Source: Mycobacterium sp. SM1
GTDB lineage: Bacteria > Actinomycetota > Actinomycetes > Mycobacteriales > Mycobacteriaceae
DNA: 64,000 bases
Direction: 5' to 3'
Assembly: GCF_018361265.1 (NCBI RefSeq)
Contig: NZ_JAFLNH010000003.1
Span: forward strand, 260,501-324,500
The translations under genes were made by a program, and so were the position numbers. The first letter of the stretch is position 1; each line of letters opens with the position of its first letter. The notes under the pieces are model-generated. The model did not search any database. It saw nothing but the letters and a program-made list of their open reading frames with translations, and was not told the DNA's origin. This document shows, one piece after another, positions 41,182 to 54,551 of this stretch.

Positions 41182-41451
41182 ATGTTCTTTCGGGTCACTC
41201 TCATCGCAGCGGCTATCGCGACGGCAGCGATGGGTGCGGCATCACCGGCCGCCGCGCAGCCGGTGTGCCAGGAAGGCTACTACTACGAGCAGGATTTGAA
41301 TGAGTGCGTCCATCGCCCAGAGGCGGCGCCGACACCGCCACCCGGTGCCACCGCGAAGTGTGCGGATGGCACCTACTCATTTAGCCAACATCCCCACGAC
41401 GATTGGACATGCAGCGGTCACGGCGGAGCTGTTGAATACTTGACCAATTAA
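41182..41451 (+). CDS. Small secreted DUF3761 protein
   Basis: An 89-residue exported protein. Signal peptide: MFFRVTLIAAAIATAAMGAA, then SPAAAQ, with cleavage after Ala. The mature part has four Cys (PVCQEGYYYEQDLNECVHRP and AKCADGTYSFSQHPHDDWTCSGHGG), the last segment being the DUF3761 motif. I prefer ATG 41182 (AAGGA 9 bases upstream) over ATG 41173. Function is unknown. Three tandem duplications surround it. Confidence 0.82.
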   Translation: MFFRVTLIAAAIATAAMGAASPAAAQPVCQEGYYYEQDLNECVHRPEAAPTPPPGATAKCADGTYSFSQHPHDDWTCSGHGGAVEYLTN

Positions 41452-41475
41452 ATCCGTTGTGCAAATCCGTTGTGC
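41450..41475 (+). repeat. 13-bp tandem duplication at the DUF3761 stop codon
   Basis: AAATCCGTTGTGC occurs twice head to tail (41450-41462 and 41463-41475), directly at the stop codon of the secreted protein gene. Confidence 0.9.
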
Positions 41476-41509
41476 CCCTCGATAGCAGTGCGGAAAGTTT
41501 TCAGTTCCG

Positions 41510-41600
41510 CCCGGGGTGATTGCCTGGCCGGCCGAGCCCGGGGTGATTGCCTGGCCGGCCGAGCCCGGGGTGATTGCCTGGCCGGCCGAGGCCGGGGTGA
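41510..41600 (+). repeat. 27-bp tandem repeat, three copies plus a partial fourth
   Basis: Units start at 41510, 41537 and 41564 (CCCGGGGTGATTGCCTGG, then CCGGCCGAG) and are identical; a further 10 bases of a fourth copy with one change follow to 41600. It lies between the convergent DUF3761 and TVP38-type genes. There are no spacers, so this is a VNTR-type minisatellite rather than a CRISPR array. Confidence 0.93.
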
Positions 41601-41636
41601 GGCCGCCGCCGGAGAGGTGATCGCAGGTCGGCCAGA

Positions 41637-42386
41637 TCACCGGCTGGCGGCCGGCTCGCCGGCCTCGGCGCCCACCGACCGGTGGCGGTGATGGCGCATC
41701 TCATAGATCAGCACTCCCACTCCCACCGTCGCCGTGCACAGCGACACCAGGAATAGCAGCGGGCTGATGTGGCCGGTGAGGGCGTCGCCGAGGATCACCA
41801 CGGCGGCAGTGCCGGGAATCAGGCCGGCAAGCGTCGCCAGGGTGTAGGGGAGCACCCGCACCGCCGAGGCACCGGCGGCGTAGTTGAGCACCGAGAACGG
41901 CACCGCGGGGATCAACCGCAACGACAGGATCGCCGGCCAGCCGCGCTCGCGCAGCCGCGAGTCCAGCCTGTCGACGGCCTGGTGACGGACCAACCGGCTC
42001 AGCTGCCAGCCGGCCGCGCGGACCAGCAGCAGCGCGATCACCGCGCTGATCGCGCTGGCGGCCACGGCGAGCACCACGCCCAGTAGGGGACCGAACAGCA
42101 GGCCAGCCCCGAGCGTGAACGCGGTGCGGGGAAACGGCAGCACCGTGATCGCGATGTGCGCGGCCAAAAACGCCACCGGGAACCACGGGCCCGCCGAGGT
42201 CGCCCAGTCACGCAGCTGGACCGCGGTGGGCAGGGGCACCAGCAGGACCGCCGCAACCGCGCCCGCCATCGCGACCGCGGTCGCGACGATTCGCCGCCGG
42301 GAAAGCTGACGCGCCGCCGCGGCGACCGAGGACGCGACACCGCGCACGGTGTCGCCCAGCGTGCTGGTGGTGGCGCGGGCCGTCAC
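41637..42386 (-). CDS. TVP38/TMEM64 (DedA/SNARE-associated) membrane protein (Rv1491c-like)
   Basis: A 249-residue polytopic protein. The family core is present: PFPRTAFTLGAGLLFGPLLGVVLA near the middle and AILSLRLIPAVPFSVLNYAAG after it, with the conserved Arg-x-x-P of a re-entrant loop. About five hydrophobic segments. GTG start. TVP38-type proteins are proposed lipid scramblases or transporters. The gene lies next to mutA as in M. tuberculosis, marking the right border of the island. Confidence 0.88.
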   Translation of the reverse strand: MTARATTSTLGDTVRGVASSVAAAARQLSRRRIVATAVAMAGAVAAVLLVPLPTAVQLRDWATSAGPWFPVAFLAAHIAITVLPFPRTAFTLGAGLLFGPLLGVVLAVAASAISAVIALLLVRAAGWQLSRLVRHQAVDRLDSRLRERGWPAILSLRLIPAVPFSVLNYAAGASAVRVLPYTLATLAGLIPGTAAVVILGDALTGHISPLLFLVSLCTATVGVGVLIYEMRHHRHRSVGAEAGEPAASR

Positions 42387-42576
42387 GGTCTTAGGCTACG
42401 GGGTGCGGGTAAACACGGCGTTTCCCGTTACCGGCGTTTCGTCGCAGGCGGCGTCGTCACCGCACCTCACCGCCGGGGCAGCCGAAGCCATCGATTAGCC
42501 TCGGTGGCAAAAGGCTGCAAAAGGTGACAACAGGTTGACAAAAGGCAGTGATCTGCTGCGAGGACAGGAGCCGCCG

Positions 42577-44421
42577 GTGTCGGTCGACGTGTCCGCCGAG
42601 CGCGTGGAGCTGGTGCAGGCCCGCGCCCGATGGCGCACGGCCGTGGCCGGGGTGCTGGCCAAAAGCACGGGGCGTCACCCCAGGGATTTCGGCGACCAGC
42701 CCGAGCGGGCGCTAGACACCGCGACCTACGAGGGCTTCGGGATTCGCGCGCTCTACACCGCGTTGGACGAGCTGCCCGAGCCGCCGCTGCCCGGCGAGTG
42801 GCCGTTTGTGCGGGGCGCCGACGCGTGCCGCGACGTCAACCGCGGCTGGAAGGTCGCCGAAGCGTTTCCGGGCGCGGGCGGCGACGACAACGCCGCGGTG
42901 CTGGCCGCGCTCGCCAACGGCGTGAGCGCCCTGGTGTTGCGGGTGGGCACCGCGGGAACGCCGGTGCGCCGGCTGGGCCGGCTGCTCGAGGGGGTCTACC
43001 TGGAGCTGGTGCCGCTGATCCTCGACGCTGGCGCCGACTACCCGGCGGCGGCCGATGCCGTGCTGGCCTTGGTGTCCGGCCTGGACCCGGACAAGAAGGC
43101 GACGCTGTCGGTCGACCTGGGTGCCGACCCGCTGACCGGGACGCTGAGCGGCCGCGACGCGCCGTCCGTGGCAGAGGTGGCGGCCGTCGCGATGACAGCG
43201 GCCGGTGGCCGCGGCGTGCGGGCGATCACCGTCGACGGCCCCGCCTTTCATAACCTGGGCTCCAACGCGGCCTGGGAACTCGCCGGCAGCATTGCCGCAG
43301 CGGTGGCATATCTGCGGGTGCTCTGCGAGTCCGGGTTGGCCATCCGGGATGCCTTGCGGCAGATCAGCTTCCGGCTTGTGGCCGACGACGACCAGTTTAT
43401 GACAATCGCGAAATTCCGTGCCGCACGCCAACTATGGGCGCGAGTTGCCGAGGTTGTCGGCGCCCCCGACGACGGCGCGGCTGTCCTGCACGCCGAGACG
43501 TCGTTGCCGATGATGACCCGGCGTGACCCGTGGGTGAACATGCTGCGCACCACGCTGGCCGCTTTCGGGGCCGGCGTCGGCGGCGCGGACACGGTGCAGG
43601 TGCTGCCGTTCGACGTGGCCATCCCGGGCGGCTACCCGGATATGGGGCCGCACTTCGCCCGGCGGATCGCCCGCAACACCCAGCTGCTGTTGCTGGAAGA
43701 GTCCCACATCGGTCGGGTGCTGGATCCCGCCGGCGGTTCGTGGTACGTCGAGGATCTCACCGCGCAGCTGGCCGGGCAGGCCTGGCAGCATTTCCAGGCG
43801 ATTGAGGCACGCGGCGGATTTGCCGGTGCCCGTGACTATGTGGCTGGGCAAATCGCGGAAGTGGCCGCGCGCCGCAGCGACGATATCGCGCATCGGCGCA
43901 CCGCGATCACCGGCGTCAACGAGTATCCGAACCTGGCCGAACCTCCGTTGCCACCCGGTGACTCGACGATCCGTGGCTACGCGGCGCAGTTCGAAGCCTT
44001 GCGGGACCGCTCAGATGCCTTTTTGCAACGCACCGGCTCACGCCCGCGGGTGTTGCTGCTGCCGCTGGGCCCGCTGGCCGAGCACAACAGCCGGGCCACG
44101 TTCGCGGTAAACCTGTTGGCTTCGGGTGGAATCGAGGCGATCAACCCGGGGCCCGTCTCGGCAGCCGGTGTGGCGCAGGCGGTGTCGGCAGCCGGATCGC
44201 CTGCCGTCGCGGTGATCTGCGGAACCGATAAGCGCTATCGCGAGGAAGTCACCGATGTTGTGCGGGTGGCCCGGCGTTCCGGTGTTTCGCGGATCTACCT
44301 CGTCGGGCCGCAGAAGGCGCTGCACGGCACCCCCGGCGGCGACCGTCCCGACGAGTATTTGACCGCGAAAATCAATGCGGTAGAAGCTCTCTCGAACCTG
44401 CTCACACGCTTGGGAGCCTAG
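42577..44421 (+). CDS. mutA: Methylmalonyl-CoA mutase small subunit
   Basis: A 614-residue MutA, the small subunit pairing with MutB. The TIM-barrel domain includes [24 protein letters not shown] and [22 protein letters not shown]. The C-terminal B12 domain is degenerate and lacks DxHxxG, as expected for the non-catalytic subunit. The start is GTG 42577 ([12 protein letters not shown]) with AGGACAGGAG upstream; TTG 42535 gives an unlikely extension. mutB begins 2 nt after the stop. Confidence 0.95.
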   Translation: MSVDVSAERVELVQARARWRTAVAGVLAKSTGRHPRDFGDQPERALDTATYEGFGIRALYTALDELPEPPLPGEWPFVRGADACRDVNRGWKVAEAFPGAGGDDNAAVLAALANGVSALVLRVGTAGTPVRRLGRLLEGVYLELVPLILDAGADYPAAADAVLALVSGLDPDKKATLSVDLGADPLTGTLSGRDAPSVAEVAAVAMTAAGGRGVRAITVDGPAFHNLGSNAAWELAGSIAAAVAYLRVLCESGLAIRDALRQISFRLVADDDQFMTIAKFRAARQLWARVAEVVGAPDDGAAVLHAETSLPMMTRRDPWVNMLRTTLAAFGAGVGGADTVQVLPFDVAIPGGYPDMGPHFARRIARNTQLLLLEESHIGRVLDPAGGSWYVEDLTAQLAGQAWQHFQAIEARGGFAGARDYVAGQIAEVAARRSDDIAHRRTAITGVNEYPNLAEPPLPPGDSTIRGYAAQFEALRDRSDAFLQRTGSRPRVLLLPLGPLAEHNSRATFAVNLLASGGIEAINPGPVSAAGVAQAVSAAGSPAVAVICGTDKRYREEVTDVVRVARRSGVSRIYLVGPQKALHGTPGGDRPDEYLTAKINAVEALSNLLTRLGA

Positions 44422-44423
44422 CC

Positions 44424-46703
<2,280 letters not shown>

Positions 46704-47714
46704 ATGACGGCCGGCAACGGCGACGCCGTCGAGGAGCTGGCGGCCGGCATTCGCCGCGGGGACCGGGCGGCGTTGGCACGGGCGATCACGCTCGTGGAGT
46801 CCACCCGCGCCGACCACCGTGAGCGGGCGCAGCAGTTGCTGCTGATGTTGATGCCGCACTCCGGAAATGCGCACCGGGTGGCGATTACCGGGGTTCCCGG
46901 TGTGGGCAAGTCGACGGCGATCGAGGCGCTGGGTATGTACCTGGTCGAGCACGGTCACCGGGTGGCGGTGCTGGCTGTCGACCCGTCGTCGACCCGCACC
47001 GGCGGATCGATCCTGGGTGACAAGACCCGGATGGCGCGGCTGGCGGCGCACCCGAGCGCCTACATCCGGCCGTCGCCGACCTCCGGCACGCTTGGCGGGG
47101 TGGCCCGGGCCACCCGGGAAACCATCGTGCTGCTGGAAGCCGCCGGGTTCGACGTGATCCTGATCGAAACCGTTGGGGTGGGCCAGTCCGAGGTGGCGGT
47201 GGCCAACATGGTCGACACGTTCGTCTTGCTGACCCTGGCGCGCACCGGTGATCAGTTGCAGGCCATCAAAAAAGGTGTCCTCGAGCTGGCCGACATCGTC
47301 GTGGTGAACAAGGCCGATGGTGAGCACCTGGTCGAGGCTCGGTTAGCCGCACGCGAACTCGCTACCGCGCTCCGACTGATTCACCCGGGCAAACCACTGT
47401 GGCGGCCACCGGTTCTGACCATGAGCGCGGTGACGGGCACCGGGCTGACGCAGCTGTGGGACGCGGTCGAGCGCCACCGTCAGCTGCTCACCGAGGCCGG
47501 GGAGTTCGAGGCCCGCCGGCGCGCGCAACAGGTTGACTGGACCTGGCAGCTGGTCCGCGACGCGGTGCTCGAGCGGGTGCTGGCCAACCCCGCGGTGCGC
47601 AAGTCCCGCGCCGAGGTGGAGCGCCGGGTTCTCAGCGGTGAGTTGACCCCTGTGCTGGCAGCTCAGCAGATACTCAGGCTTGCTCAGCCGGAAGGAAGCC
47701 CAACCGAAAGATAA
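46704..47714 (+). CDS. meaB: MeaB-type GTPase chaperone of methylmalonyl-CoA mutase
   Basis: A 336-residue G3E-family GTPase (annotated ArgK or Rv1496) that loads and protects the B12 cofactor of the mutase. Walker [10 protein letters not shown], switch region [17 protein letters not shown], and NKADGEH as the base-specificity loop. The ATG follows the mutB stop without a gap, consistent with one operon mutA-mutB-meaB. The 59-bp spacer to the convergent pks is free of genes. Confidence 0.95.
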   Translation: MTAGNGDAVEELAAGIRRGDRAALARAITLVESTRADHRERAQQLLLMLMPHSGNAHRVAITGVPGVGKSTAIEALGMYLVEHGHRVAVLAVDPSSTRTGGSILGDKTRMARLAAHPSAYIRPSPTSGTLGGVARATRETIVLLEAAGFDVILIETVGVGQSEVAVANMVDTFVLLTLARTGDQLQAIKKGVLELADIVVVNKADGEHLVEARLAARELATALRLIHPGKPLWRPPVLTMSAVTGTGLTQLWDAVERHRQLLTEAGEFEARRRAQQVDWTWQLVRDAVLERVLANPAVRKSRAEVERRVLSGELTPVLAAQQILRLAQPEGSPTER

Positions 47715-47773
47715 CTCGGTCCGCGGCGTTCACTGATGTGCTGGGCCCGAGCCGCTCGAAGAGTCGAGCACGC

Positions 47774-50700
47774 TCAGGTGGCTTGTGCGAGGGCGAGTCT
47801 TTCGCACAACAACTCCGCTAAGCCACGAATGGTGACGGTGCTGAAGTCGGTGGCGGCGAGCCGGATTCCAGTTTCGGTCTCGATGCGGGTGCGCAATTCC
47901 AGGGCGGCCAGGGAGTCCAGCCCGTACCCGGAGAGCGGCCGGTCGGGATCGATGCTGCGACGCAGAATCCGGCTGACCTGATCGGAGATCAGATGCCGCA
48001 GCCGGGCGGGCCACTCGTCGACGGGCAGCTCGGCCAGCTCGGCACGCAGTGCGCTGGTGCCCGTAAGGTGTTGCCCGCTGGAGCGGAACGCTTCGGCGAC
48101 GGGGCTGCGCTGGGCCAGGGCGGTCAGCCACGGCGCCCCGCTGAGTGGCGCATATCCGGTGGAGGCGCGGTCGTGGCGCAGCAGTGCGTCGAACGCATAA
48201 GCGCCCTCCTCGGGGGCGATGGTGGCGCCCCCGGCGGTCTCGGGGGCGGTGTCGGGGGCGGTGGCGCGCCCGATCCGCGCCCAGGCGCCCCAGGCGATCA
48301 CGGTAGCCGGCAGGCCTTGAGCCCGCCGCCACCGGGTGAAGGCATCCAGCCAGCTGTCGGCCGCGGCGCCTGCCCCCTGACCGGGCGCGCCCACCAATGC
48401 GGCCACCGAGGAGAACGAGCAAAACCAGTCCAGCGGCTGGCCGGCGGTGGCGGTGTGCAGGTTCCACGCGCCGCACACCTTGGGTGCCCAGTTGCGGTCG
48501 AGCAGTTCCTCGGTGAGGGCGCTCACCGGGGCGTCCTCGCGCGCTGCCGCCAGATGCAGCACCCCGCGCACCGCACGCCCGGTGGCGGTCGCCACCCCCA
48601 CCAGCCGCGCAGCCGTTTCGGCCCGGGTGATATCGCCGCGCTCCACGACGACCTCCGCGCCCAGCGCGCGCATACGCTCGATCACCTGAAGCGCCTCCGG
48701 GGTTGGCTGCGAGCGCGAGCACAGCACGAAACGCCCACAGCCGGCCCCGCCACCAAGAGAAGCCATTTTCTCGGCCAGAAACAGCCCCAGCCCGCCCAGC
48801 CCGCCGGTAATGATGTAGGCCCCGTCGCCGCGGCAGACCCGGACCTGTGCGGGGGGCACCACCACCCGGGTGCGCCCGGTACGCGGGATGTCGAGCACGA
48901 GCTTGCCGGTGTGCCGGGCGCCGCTGATCTGCCGAATGGCGGCGGCGGCGTCGGCCAGCGGGTAGCGGGTGAGATGCGGCAGCGGCAGCGAGCCGTCCGC
49001 GGTGAGCCGATACACCGTGCTCAACACCTCGCGCAGCCGATCCGGGTCACTGTCGGCCAGCGACGCCAGGTCGACGCCGTAGAACGCGAGGTTGCGCCGA
49101 AGCAGGAAGGACCCCAACCGGGTGTCGCCGTCGATGTCGCGTTTGCCGATCTCGACGAAGCGTCCGCCGTGCGCCAGCAATTCCAGGCCCGCGCGCTGGG
49201 CGGCGCCGGTGACCGAGTTGAGCACAATGTCGACGCCGTATCCCTGGGTGTCACGGCGGATCGCCTCGGCGAATTCCAGGCTGCGCGAGTCGTACACGCG
49301 CTCGATCCCCATGTCGCGCAATAATTGCCGACGCTGCTCGCTGCCGGCGGTGGCGAAGATGTTCGCCCCCGCGGCGCGGGCGATCGCGAGCGCCGCCTGC
49401 CCCACGCCCCCGGTCGCGGAATGGATCAACACCCGATCGCCGGCCTTGATGCGGGCCAGCTCGTGCAGGCCGTAGTAGGCGGTGGTGTAGGGGGTGGTCA
49501 CCGCGGCCGCTTGCGCGTCGGAAAGCCCGGCCGGCAGCGTCACGGCCAATCGCGCGTCGCAGGTGACAAACGTGCCCCAGCAGCCGGTGGCGCCCAGGCC
49601 GCCGACGTGATCGCCCACCTGATGGCCGGTCACGTCGGGCCCGACGGCGGTCACCACCCCGGCGAAGTCGGTGCCCAGCTGCGGCCGCTGCCCTTCGACG
49701 GCGGGGTAGCGGCCCAACGCGACCAGCACGTCGGCGTAGTTGACGCTGGATGCGCTGACCGCGACCTCGATTTGCCCCGGCCCCGGCGCAACCCGATCGG
49801 CCGCCACCGGCTCCAGGGTTTCCAGATCGCCGGGCGTGCGGATCTGCAGGCGCAGCCCGTCACGCTCACGGCTGACGACGGTGCTGTGCCGGTCCTCGGG
49901 GCGCAGCGGCGCGCGGCTCAGCCGTGCCGTGTACCAAGCGCCGTTTCGCCATGCGGTCTCGTCCTCGTCGGAGCCGCTGAGCAATTGGCGCGCCAGCCGC
50001 TGCGCGTCGGTGCCGGGGTCGATATCGATCTGGGTGGCCCGCAACAAGGGGTGCTCGACGCCGATCACCCGCAGCATGCCCCGCAGCCCCGCCTGCTCCA
50101 GGTTGGCCACATCGCCTTCCACGACGGTCTGGGCGTTGTGGGTCACGACGTACAGGCGCGGCGGCGCGCCCGGCATGTCGGCCAGCTCACGGGTGATGCG
50201 CACCAGATGCCGCACGTAGTCGCGGCCCAGCCGGGGGAGGTGGTTTTCGGTGTCCGCGCCGGCGGGCCCCGTGAGGATTACCGCGCCGCTGCAGCCGCCG
50301 GAGCGCAGCTGATTTCTTAGTTGTTGAGCGCTCGCGGTGTGGTCGGCCCGCTGTGGCCAGCAGATGCTGATGCAATATGCGCCAAGGCTTTTCAACGCGT
50401 CTTCCAACGCGGCTGCCGGTGCGTCGACGGTGGTGGTGATCAACAGCCAGGATCCGGCGTCGCGATGGTCGGCCTCGGGTGACTCGCGTTGGCGCCATTC
50501 GATGCTCAGCAACCGCTCGTTTAACACCCGATCTTTGTGGGCCGTCTCGGACGCACCAGCGCCCAGCCGCAGGCCGCGCACGGCAAGCAGGACCGTGCCG
50601 TGTTCGTCGAGCACGTCGATATCGGCCTCGACCCCCGAAGCCCCGGCTTTGGTGACCCGGGTGTAGCAGTAGCGAGCGTTGCGGGCCGCACCGTGGACAC

Positions 50701-53700
50701 GCAACCTCCCGACCCCCAGTGGCACTACCGGCGCGTCCTCGCCGAGGGCGCGCACGTCCGGGTGGGCCGCCACGGACTGCAAGCAGGCATCCAGCAGCGC
50801 CGGGTGCACCACGTAGGCATCCTGTTGTGAGCGCAGTTGGCGGGGTAGCGCCACCTCGGCCAACACGGTGGCGGGCAGCTGCGGGCCGGTGCGCACCGCG
50901 ATCAGCCCGGCAAAAGCCGGGCCGTACTGAATACCCCACAGCTCCAGGCGCTTGCGCACCTCGGTGCCGTCCTCGCGGGAGGGGTGCGCGGCGAGCAATG
51001 CGGAGACGTCTTGCGCCGGTGGCGGCGCCTCATCCCGCAGCACGCGCAACACCGCAGCGGCGCGCCGCGCCCGCTCGCCCCCGTGGTCGGCGTCCACGGT
51101 GAAGTCGGCAACGTCCGGCGCGTTGACTGACGCCGCCGAATTGACCGTGATGTGCTCATCCAGCGGCAGCGTGTGCTCGAAACGGATGTCCCGGGCCTCA
51201 GCGGACCGGCCGAAGACGGTATGCGCGGCGGCCAGCGCCATTTCGCAGTACGCCGCCCCCGGCAGCACCGCCACCCCGTGGACTCGGTGCTCGGCAAGCC
51301 AGGGCTGGGCGGCGGTTCCGGTCTCGGCCTGCCACACGTGGCGCTCGGGTTCCTCCGGCAAGCGCACGTGGGCACCCAGCAGCGGATGGGCCGATACGGT
51401 GCAACCACCGGCTGCGGGCGATTCCTGACCGTGGCGGCTTAGCCACAGATGCCGATGGGTCCACGCCGGCAACGGGGCGTCCACCAGCCGCCCGGTCGGG
51501 TAAAGCACGGAAAAGTCCACCGCGGCACCGGCGTTGTGCAACTCCGCCACAAAGCCGCGCAGCCCATGGGGCGGCTCGTGTTCACAGCGCATCGCCGCCA
51601 GCGCGGCCAGCGGCATCTCGAGGCCGGCGGCGGTTTGCTCGAGAGCGTCGGTGAGCAGCGGGTGGGGGGCCAGTTCCGCGAAAACCCGGTAGCCGTCCTC
51701 CAGCGCAGCCTGCACCGCGGTGGCAAACCGCACCATGCGCCGCGTATTGTCCGCCCAGTAGCGGGCATCGCAGAGCGGCTGCTCGCGCGGGTCGAACAGG
51801 GTCGTGGAGTAGAAGGGCACCTCCGGTGCCGTGGGGCGCAGCTCGGCCAGGGCGTCCCTGAGCTCGTCGAGAATCGGATCCAGCAGCGGGGAATGAAACG
51901 CGACATCGGTGCGAATCTCCCGGGCGGCCACGTCGCGCTGGCGCCAGGCGGCCACCAGCTCGTGCACCGCCGGGGCGGCGCCGGAAATCACCGTGGACTG
52001 CGGCGAGGCCACGATGGCCACCACGACATCCCGGATGCCGCGGGCCATCAGTTCCGAAAGCACCTGTTGTGCCGGCAATTCCACCGATGCCGTGGCACCG
52101 GCACCGGCGACGCGGGACATCAGCCGCGAGCGGCGGCAGACAACACGCACGCCGTCATCCAGCGACAGCGCGCCCGCGGCGACGGCAGCCGCGGCTTCAC
52201 CGAGGGAGTGCCCGATCACCGCGCCCGGGCGCGCCCCATAGGCCTTCAGGGTGGCGGCCAGGGCGACCTGCATGGTGAACAGCGCCGGCTGGATGCGGTC
52301 TTGGCCGGTCACCGCCTCGGCGGCCGTCAGCGCCTCGGTCACCGAGAACCCGGACTCGCGGGCGATCAGCGGCTCGGCTTGCGCAACGGTTGCCGCAAAC
52401 ACCGGTTCGGTCGCCAACAGCCGCGCGCCCATCGCCGCCCACTGGGAACCCTGCCCGGAAAACACCCACACCGGCCCCCGGTCGTCGCGCCCCACCGCGG
52501 CCTGATGCTCGGTGTCACCGTCGGCGAGCTCACGCAACGCGCCGGTCAGCTCGGTTCCGCTGCTCGCAATGACGGCGGCGCGCACCGGGCGGTGCGCGCG
52601 CCGGCGCGCGAGGGTGTAGGCCAGATCCGGCAACGTGACATCCCGGTGTGCGGCCACCCAGTCGGCCAGCCGCGCGGCGCTGCGGCGCAGCTCGTCGGCC
52701 GAGGTGGACGACAGCGCGAACAGCAGGGGTGCCGTCGTCGGGCCGGCCTGCCCGCCGGGGAGCGCATCGGTGTCGGGGATTTCGGAAGCTTCGGGGATGT
52801 CGGGAGCTTGCTCCACAACCGCGTGCACGGTGGTTCCCGACAGCCCATATGACGACACCGCCGCCCGCCGGGGTGAGTGACCGCTTGGCCACGTTGTATT
52901 TTCTTGTGGCACAAAGAGATTAGTCTTAATAGCGGCAAGCTCGTCGGGCAGCCGGGTGAAATGCAGATTTTGTGGAATAACGCCGTGGCGCACGGCGAGC
53001 ACCGTCTTGAGCAGCCCCAGGACGCCGGCGGCCGACTGGGTGTGCCCGAAGTTGGTCGTCACGGCCGCGAGCGCGCAGGGACCGTCGGCGCCGTATACCT
53101 CGGCGAGGCCGGCGTATTCGATGGCGTCGCCGGTGGGGGAGCCGCTGCCGTGGGCCTCCACCATGCCCACACTGCCCGCTTGCACGCCCCCCGCAGCCAG
53201 CGCCTCCCGGTAGGCCGCGACTTGTGCGGACCGCGACGGTGTCGCGATGCTGACCGTGCGGCCATCGTGGTGTGCGGCCGTGCCGCGTATCACAGCCAAA
53301 ATCCGGTCGCCGTCGTGCTGCGCATCCGCTAACCGCTTGAGCACCACCACCGCGCAGCCCTCGCCCGGCACAAACCCGTCGGCGGCGGCGTCGAAGGCGT
53401 GGCAGCGCCCGGTGGGCGACAGCACTCCCTCCGCCGACCCCGCGGCCCACCTCCGCGGGTCCAGTGCCAGCGCGACGCCACCGGCCAGGGCGAGCGCGCT
53501 TTCGCGCTCGTGCAGGCTGCGGCAGGCCAGATGCACCGCTGTCAGGCCCGAGGAGCCGGCGGTGTCCACCGTCAGCGCGGGACCGTGCAGCCCCAAAGCG
53601 TGGGCGATGCGGCCGGACGCCAGGCTGGGGCTGGTGCCGGTAAAGCCGTGCGGTTGCGTCAAGGCGTGCGCGTCGGCCGCCAGCAGCTGGTAGTCGCCGT

Positions 53701-54154
53701 GTGTCAGCCCCACGAAAACCCCGGTCGGTGAGTCGGTCAGCCTCTGGGGGGTGAGACCCGCATGCTCCATGGCCTCCCAGGAGGTTTCCAGCAACAACCG
53801 GTGCTGGGGGTCGCTCGCGGTGGCCTCGCGCTCGGTGATTCCGAAGAATTCGGCGTCGAAGCCGGCGACGTCGTCGAGGAAGGCACCCCACATCGACACC
53901 GACCGACCGGATGCTCCCGGCTCCGGGTCGTAGTAGTCCGCGGCGTCCCAGCGGTCCGGGGGAATCTCGGTGACCAGGTCGGCGCCGCGCAGCAATGCGT
54001 CCCACAACCGATCGGGCGAGTCGATGCCTCCGGGCAGCCGGCAGGCCATGCCGATGACGGCAACCGGGGTAACCGGCGTGTTGCCCAGAGCGGGCGACGA
54101 CGTCGCCGAAGCCGAGCGGGTTGCGCGATCATCGCTCGCCGCGAACGACACCAT
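47774..54154 (-). CDS. Type I reducing PKS (KS-AT-DH-ER-KR-ACP) with altered KS and KR active sites
   Basis: A 2126-residue Mas/Pks5-like polyketide synthase. KS (about 30-455) reads VDTAGSSGL: the catalytic Cys is Gly200, and the conserved Lys before TNFGH is Thr366; both His (EAHGSG, NFGH) remain. AT (about 550-860) has GHSLGE with Ser650 and VAFHSP, suggesting malonyl-CoA. DH has [10 protein letters not shown] (His956). ER has [13 protein letters not shown] has GGLGGLG, but the YxxxN region reads [11 protein letters not shown], with Gly1929 for Tyr and Asp for Asn. ACP has GLDSL (Ser2081). The RBS GAGGAGG precedes ATG. Normal condensation and ketoreduction look impossible; partner or decarboxylase roles are conceivable. 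Divergent from the fadD gene. Confidence 0.9.
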   Translation of the reverse strand: MVSFAASDDRATRSASATSSPALGNTPVTPVAVIGMACRLPGGIDSPDRLWDALLRGADLVTEIPPDRWDAADYYDPEPGASGRSVSMWGAFLDDVAGFDAEFFGITEREATASDPQHRLLLETSWEAMEHAGLTPQRLTDSPTGVFVGLTHGDYQLLAADAHALTQPHGFTGTSPSLASGRIAHALGLHGPALTVDTAGSSGLTAVHLACRSLHERESALALAGGVALALDPRRWAAGSAEGVLSPTGRCHAFDAAADGFVPGEGCAVVVLKRLADAQHDGDRILAVIRGTAAHHDGRTVSIATPSRSAQVAAYREALAAGGVQAGSVGMVEAHGSGSPTGDAIEYAGLAEVYGADGPCALAAVTTNFGHTQSAAGVLGLLKTVLAVRHGVIPQNLHFTRLPDELAAIKTNLFVPQENTTWPSGHSPRRAAVSSYGLSGTTVHAVVEQAPDIPEASEIPDTDALPGGQAGPTTAPLLFALSSTSADELRRSAARLADWVAAHRDVTLPDLAYTLARRRAHRPVRAAVIASSGTELTGALRELADGDTEHQAAVGRDDRGPVWVFSGQGSQWAAMGARLLATEPVFAATVAQAEPLIARESGFSVTEALTAAEAVTGQDRIQPALFTMQVALAATLKAYGARPGAVIGHSLGEAAAAVAAGALSLDDGVRVVCRRSRLMSRVAGAGATASVELPAQQVLSELMARGIRDVVVAIVASPQSTVISGAAPAVHELVAAWRQRDVAAREIRTDVAFHSPLLDPILDELRDALAELRPTAPEVPFYSTTLFDPREQPLCDARYWADNTRRMVRFATAVQAALEDGYRVFAELAPHPLLTDALEQTAAGLEMPLAALAAMRCEHEPPHGLRGFVAELHNAGAAVDFSVLYPTGRLVDAPLPAWTHRHLWLSRHGQESPAAGGCTVSAHPLLGAHVRLPEEPERHVWQAETGTAAQPWLAEHRVHGVAVLPGAAYCEMALAAAHTVFGRSAEARDIRFEHTLPLDEHITVNSAASVNAPDVADFTVDADHGGERARRAAAVLRVLRDEAPPPAQDVSALLAAHPSREDGTEVRKRLELWGIQYGPAFAGLIAVRTGPQLPATVLAEVALPRQLRSQQDAYVVHPALLDACLQSVAAHPDVRALGEDAPVVPLGVGRLRVHGAARNARYCYTRVTKAGASGVEADIDVLDEHGTVLLAVRGLRLGAGASETAHKDRVLNERLLSIEWRQRESPEADHRDAGSWLLITTTVDAPAAALEDALKSLGAYCISICWPQRADHTASAQQLRNQLRSGGCSGAVILTGPAGADTENHLPRLGRDYVRHLVRITRELADMPGAPPRLYVVTHNAQTVVEGDVANLEQAGLRGMLRVIGVEHPLLRATQIDIDPGTDAQRLARQLLSGSDEDETAWRNGAWYTARLSRAPLRPEDRHSTVVSRERDGLRLQIRTPGDLETLEPVAADRVAPGPGQIEVAVSASSVNYADVLVALGRYPAVEGQRPQLGTDFAGVVTAVGPDVTGHQVGDHVGGLGATGCWGTFVTCDARLAVTLPAGLSDAQAAAVTTPYTTAYYGLHELARIKAGDRVLIHSATGGVGQAALAIARAAGANIFATAGSEQRRQLLRDMGIERVYDSRSLEFAEAIRRDTQGYGVDIVLNSVTGAAQRAGLELLAHGGRFVEIGKRDIDGDTRLGSFLLRRNLAFYGVDLASLADSDPDRLREVLSTVYRLTADGSLPLPHLTRYPLADAAAAIRQISGARHTGKLVLDIPRTGRTRVVVPPAQVRVCRGDGAYIITGGLGGLGLFLAEKMASLGGGAGCGRFVLCSRSQPTPEALQVIERMRALGAEVVVERGDITRAETAARLVGVATATGRAVRGVLHLAAAREDAPVSALTEELLDRNWAPKVCGAWNLHTATAGQPLDWFCSFSSVAALVGAPGQGAGAAADSWLDAFTRWRRAQGLPATVIAWGAWARIGRATAPDTAPETAGGATIAPEEGAYAFDALLRHDRASTGYAPLSGAPWLTALAQRSPVAEAFRSSGQHLTGTSALRAELAELPVDEWPARLRHLISDQVSRILRRSIDPDRPLSGYGLDSLAALELRTRIETETGIRLAATDFSTVTIRGLAELLCERLALAQAT

Positions 54155-54551
54155 TCCGCCTCCTCACGCTCTTTGCGGCAACGGCTACGGAGCCTTGTCG
54201 ACTGTGTGACCCGCAACGTGGCACCACCCACCCGTCGGCCACCCAGGTGCCCAGGTTCTGCGTCTGCGTCAATTAAGGCCGTCAATCGGGGCCTTTCAGG
54301 TGTCAGGGGCTTCGTGCGCCCCGACCGGGTGAAGTGGCAAACGCGCAAATATTACACACATGCAAAGTACCGGGTCGGACGTTACCTAGTCGTGACATTT
54401 AATCAAGCCCGGGCGATCGGCGCACGCAGACGCCCCGGTGTGGCGCGATCGGGTTGCCTTCCCGGCCCTGCTGGCGTGTCCCGGCGAAACCGGCGCCGGG
54501 CGGGCCGCCTTCGGGGTTGGCGGATACCGCAGCGACGGCCGCGGTAACGTT
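54155..54551. promoter_or_regulatory. Divergent intergenic region between pks and fadD
   Basis: 397 bp without a gene. The middle (about 54340-54410) is distinctly AT-rich for this genome (AAATATTACACACATGC, GACATTTAATC) and should hold the promoters for both genes. I see no riboswitch or strong palindrome. Confidence 0.5.

Noticed and set aside
41510..41600. Possible CRISPR array
   Set aside because: Units are head to tail without spacers and no cas genes are present; it is a minisatellite.
47993..49324. 443-residue frame antisense to the PKS
   Set aside because: Composition mirrors the PKS codons on the other strand; no RBS or motifs. The same holds for other long frames opposite the PKS, acn and mmpL genes.
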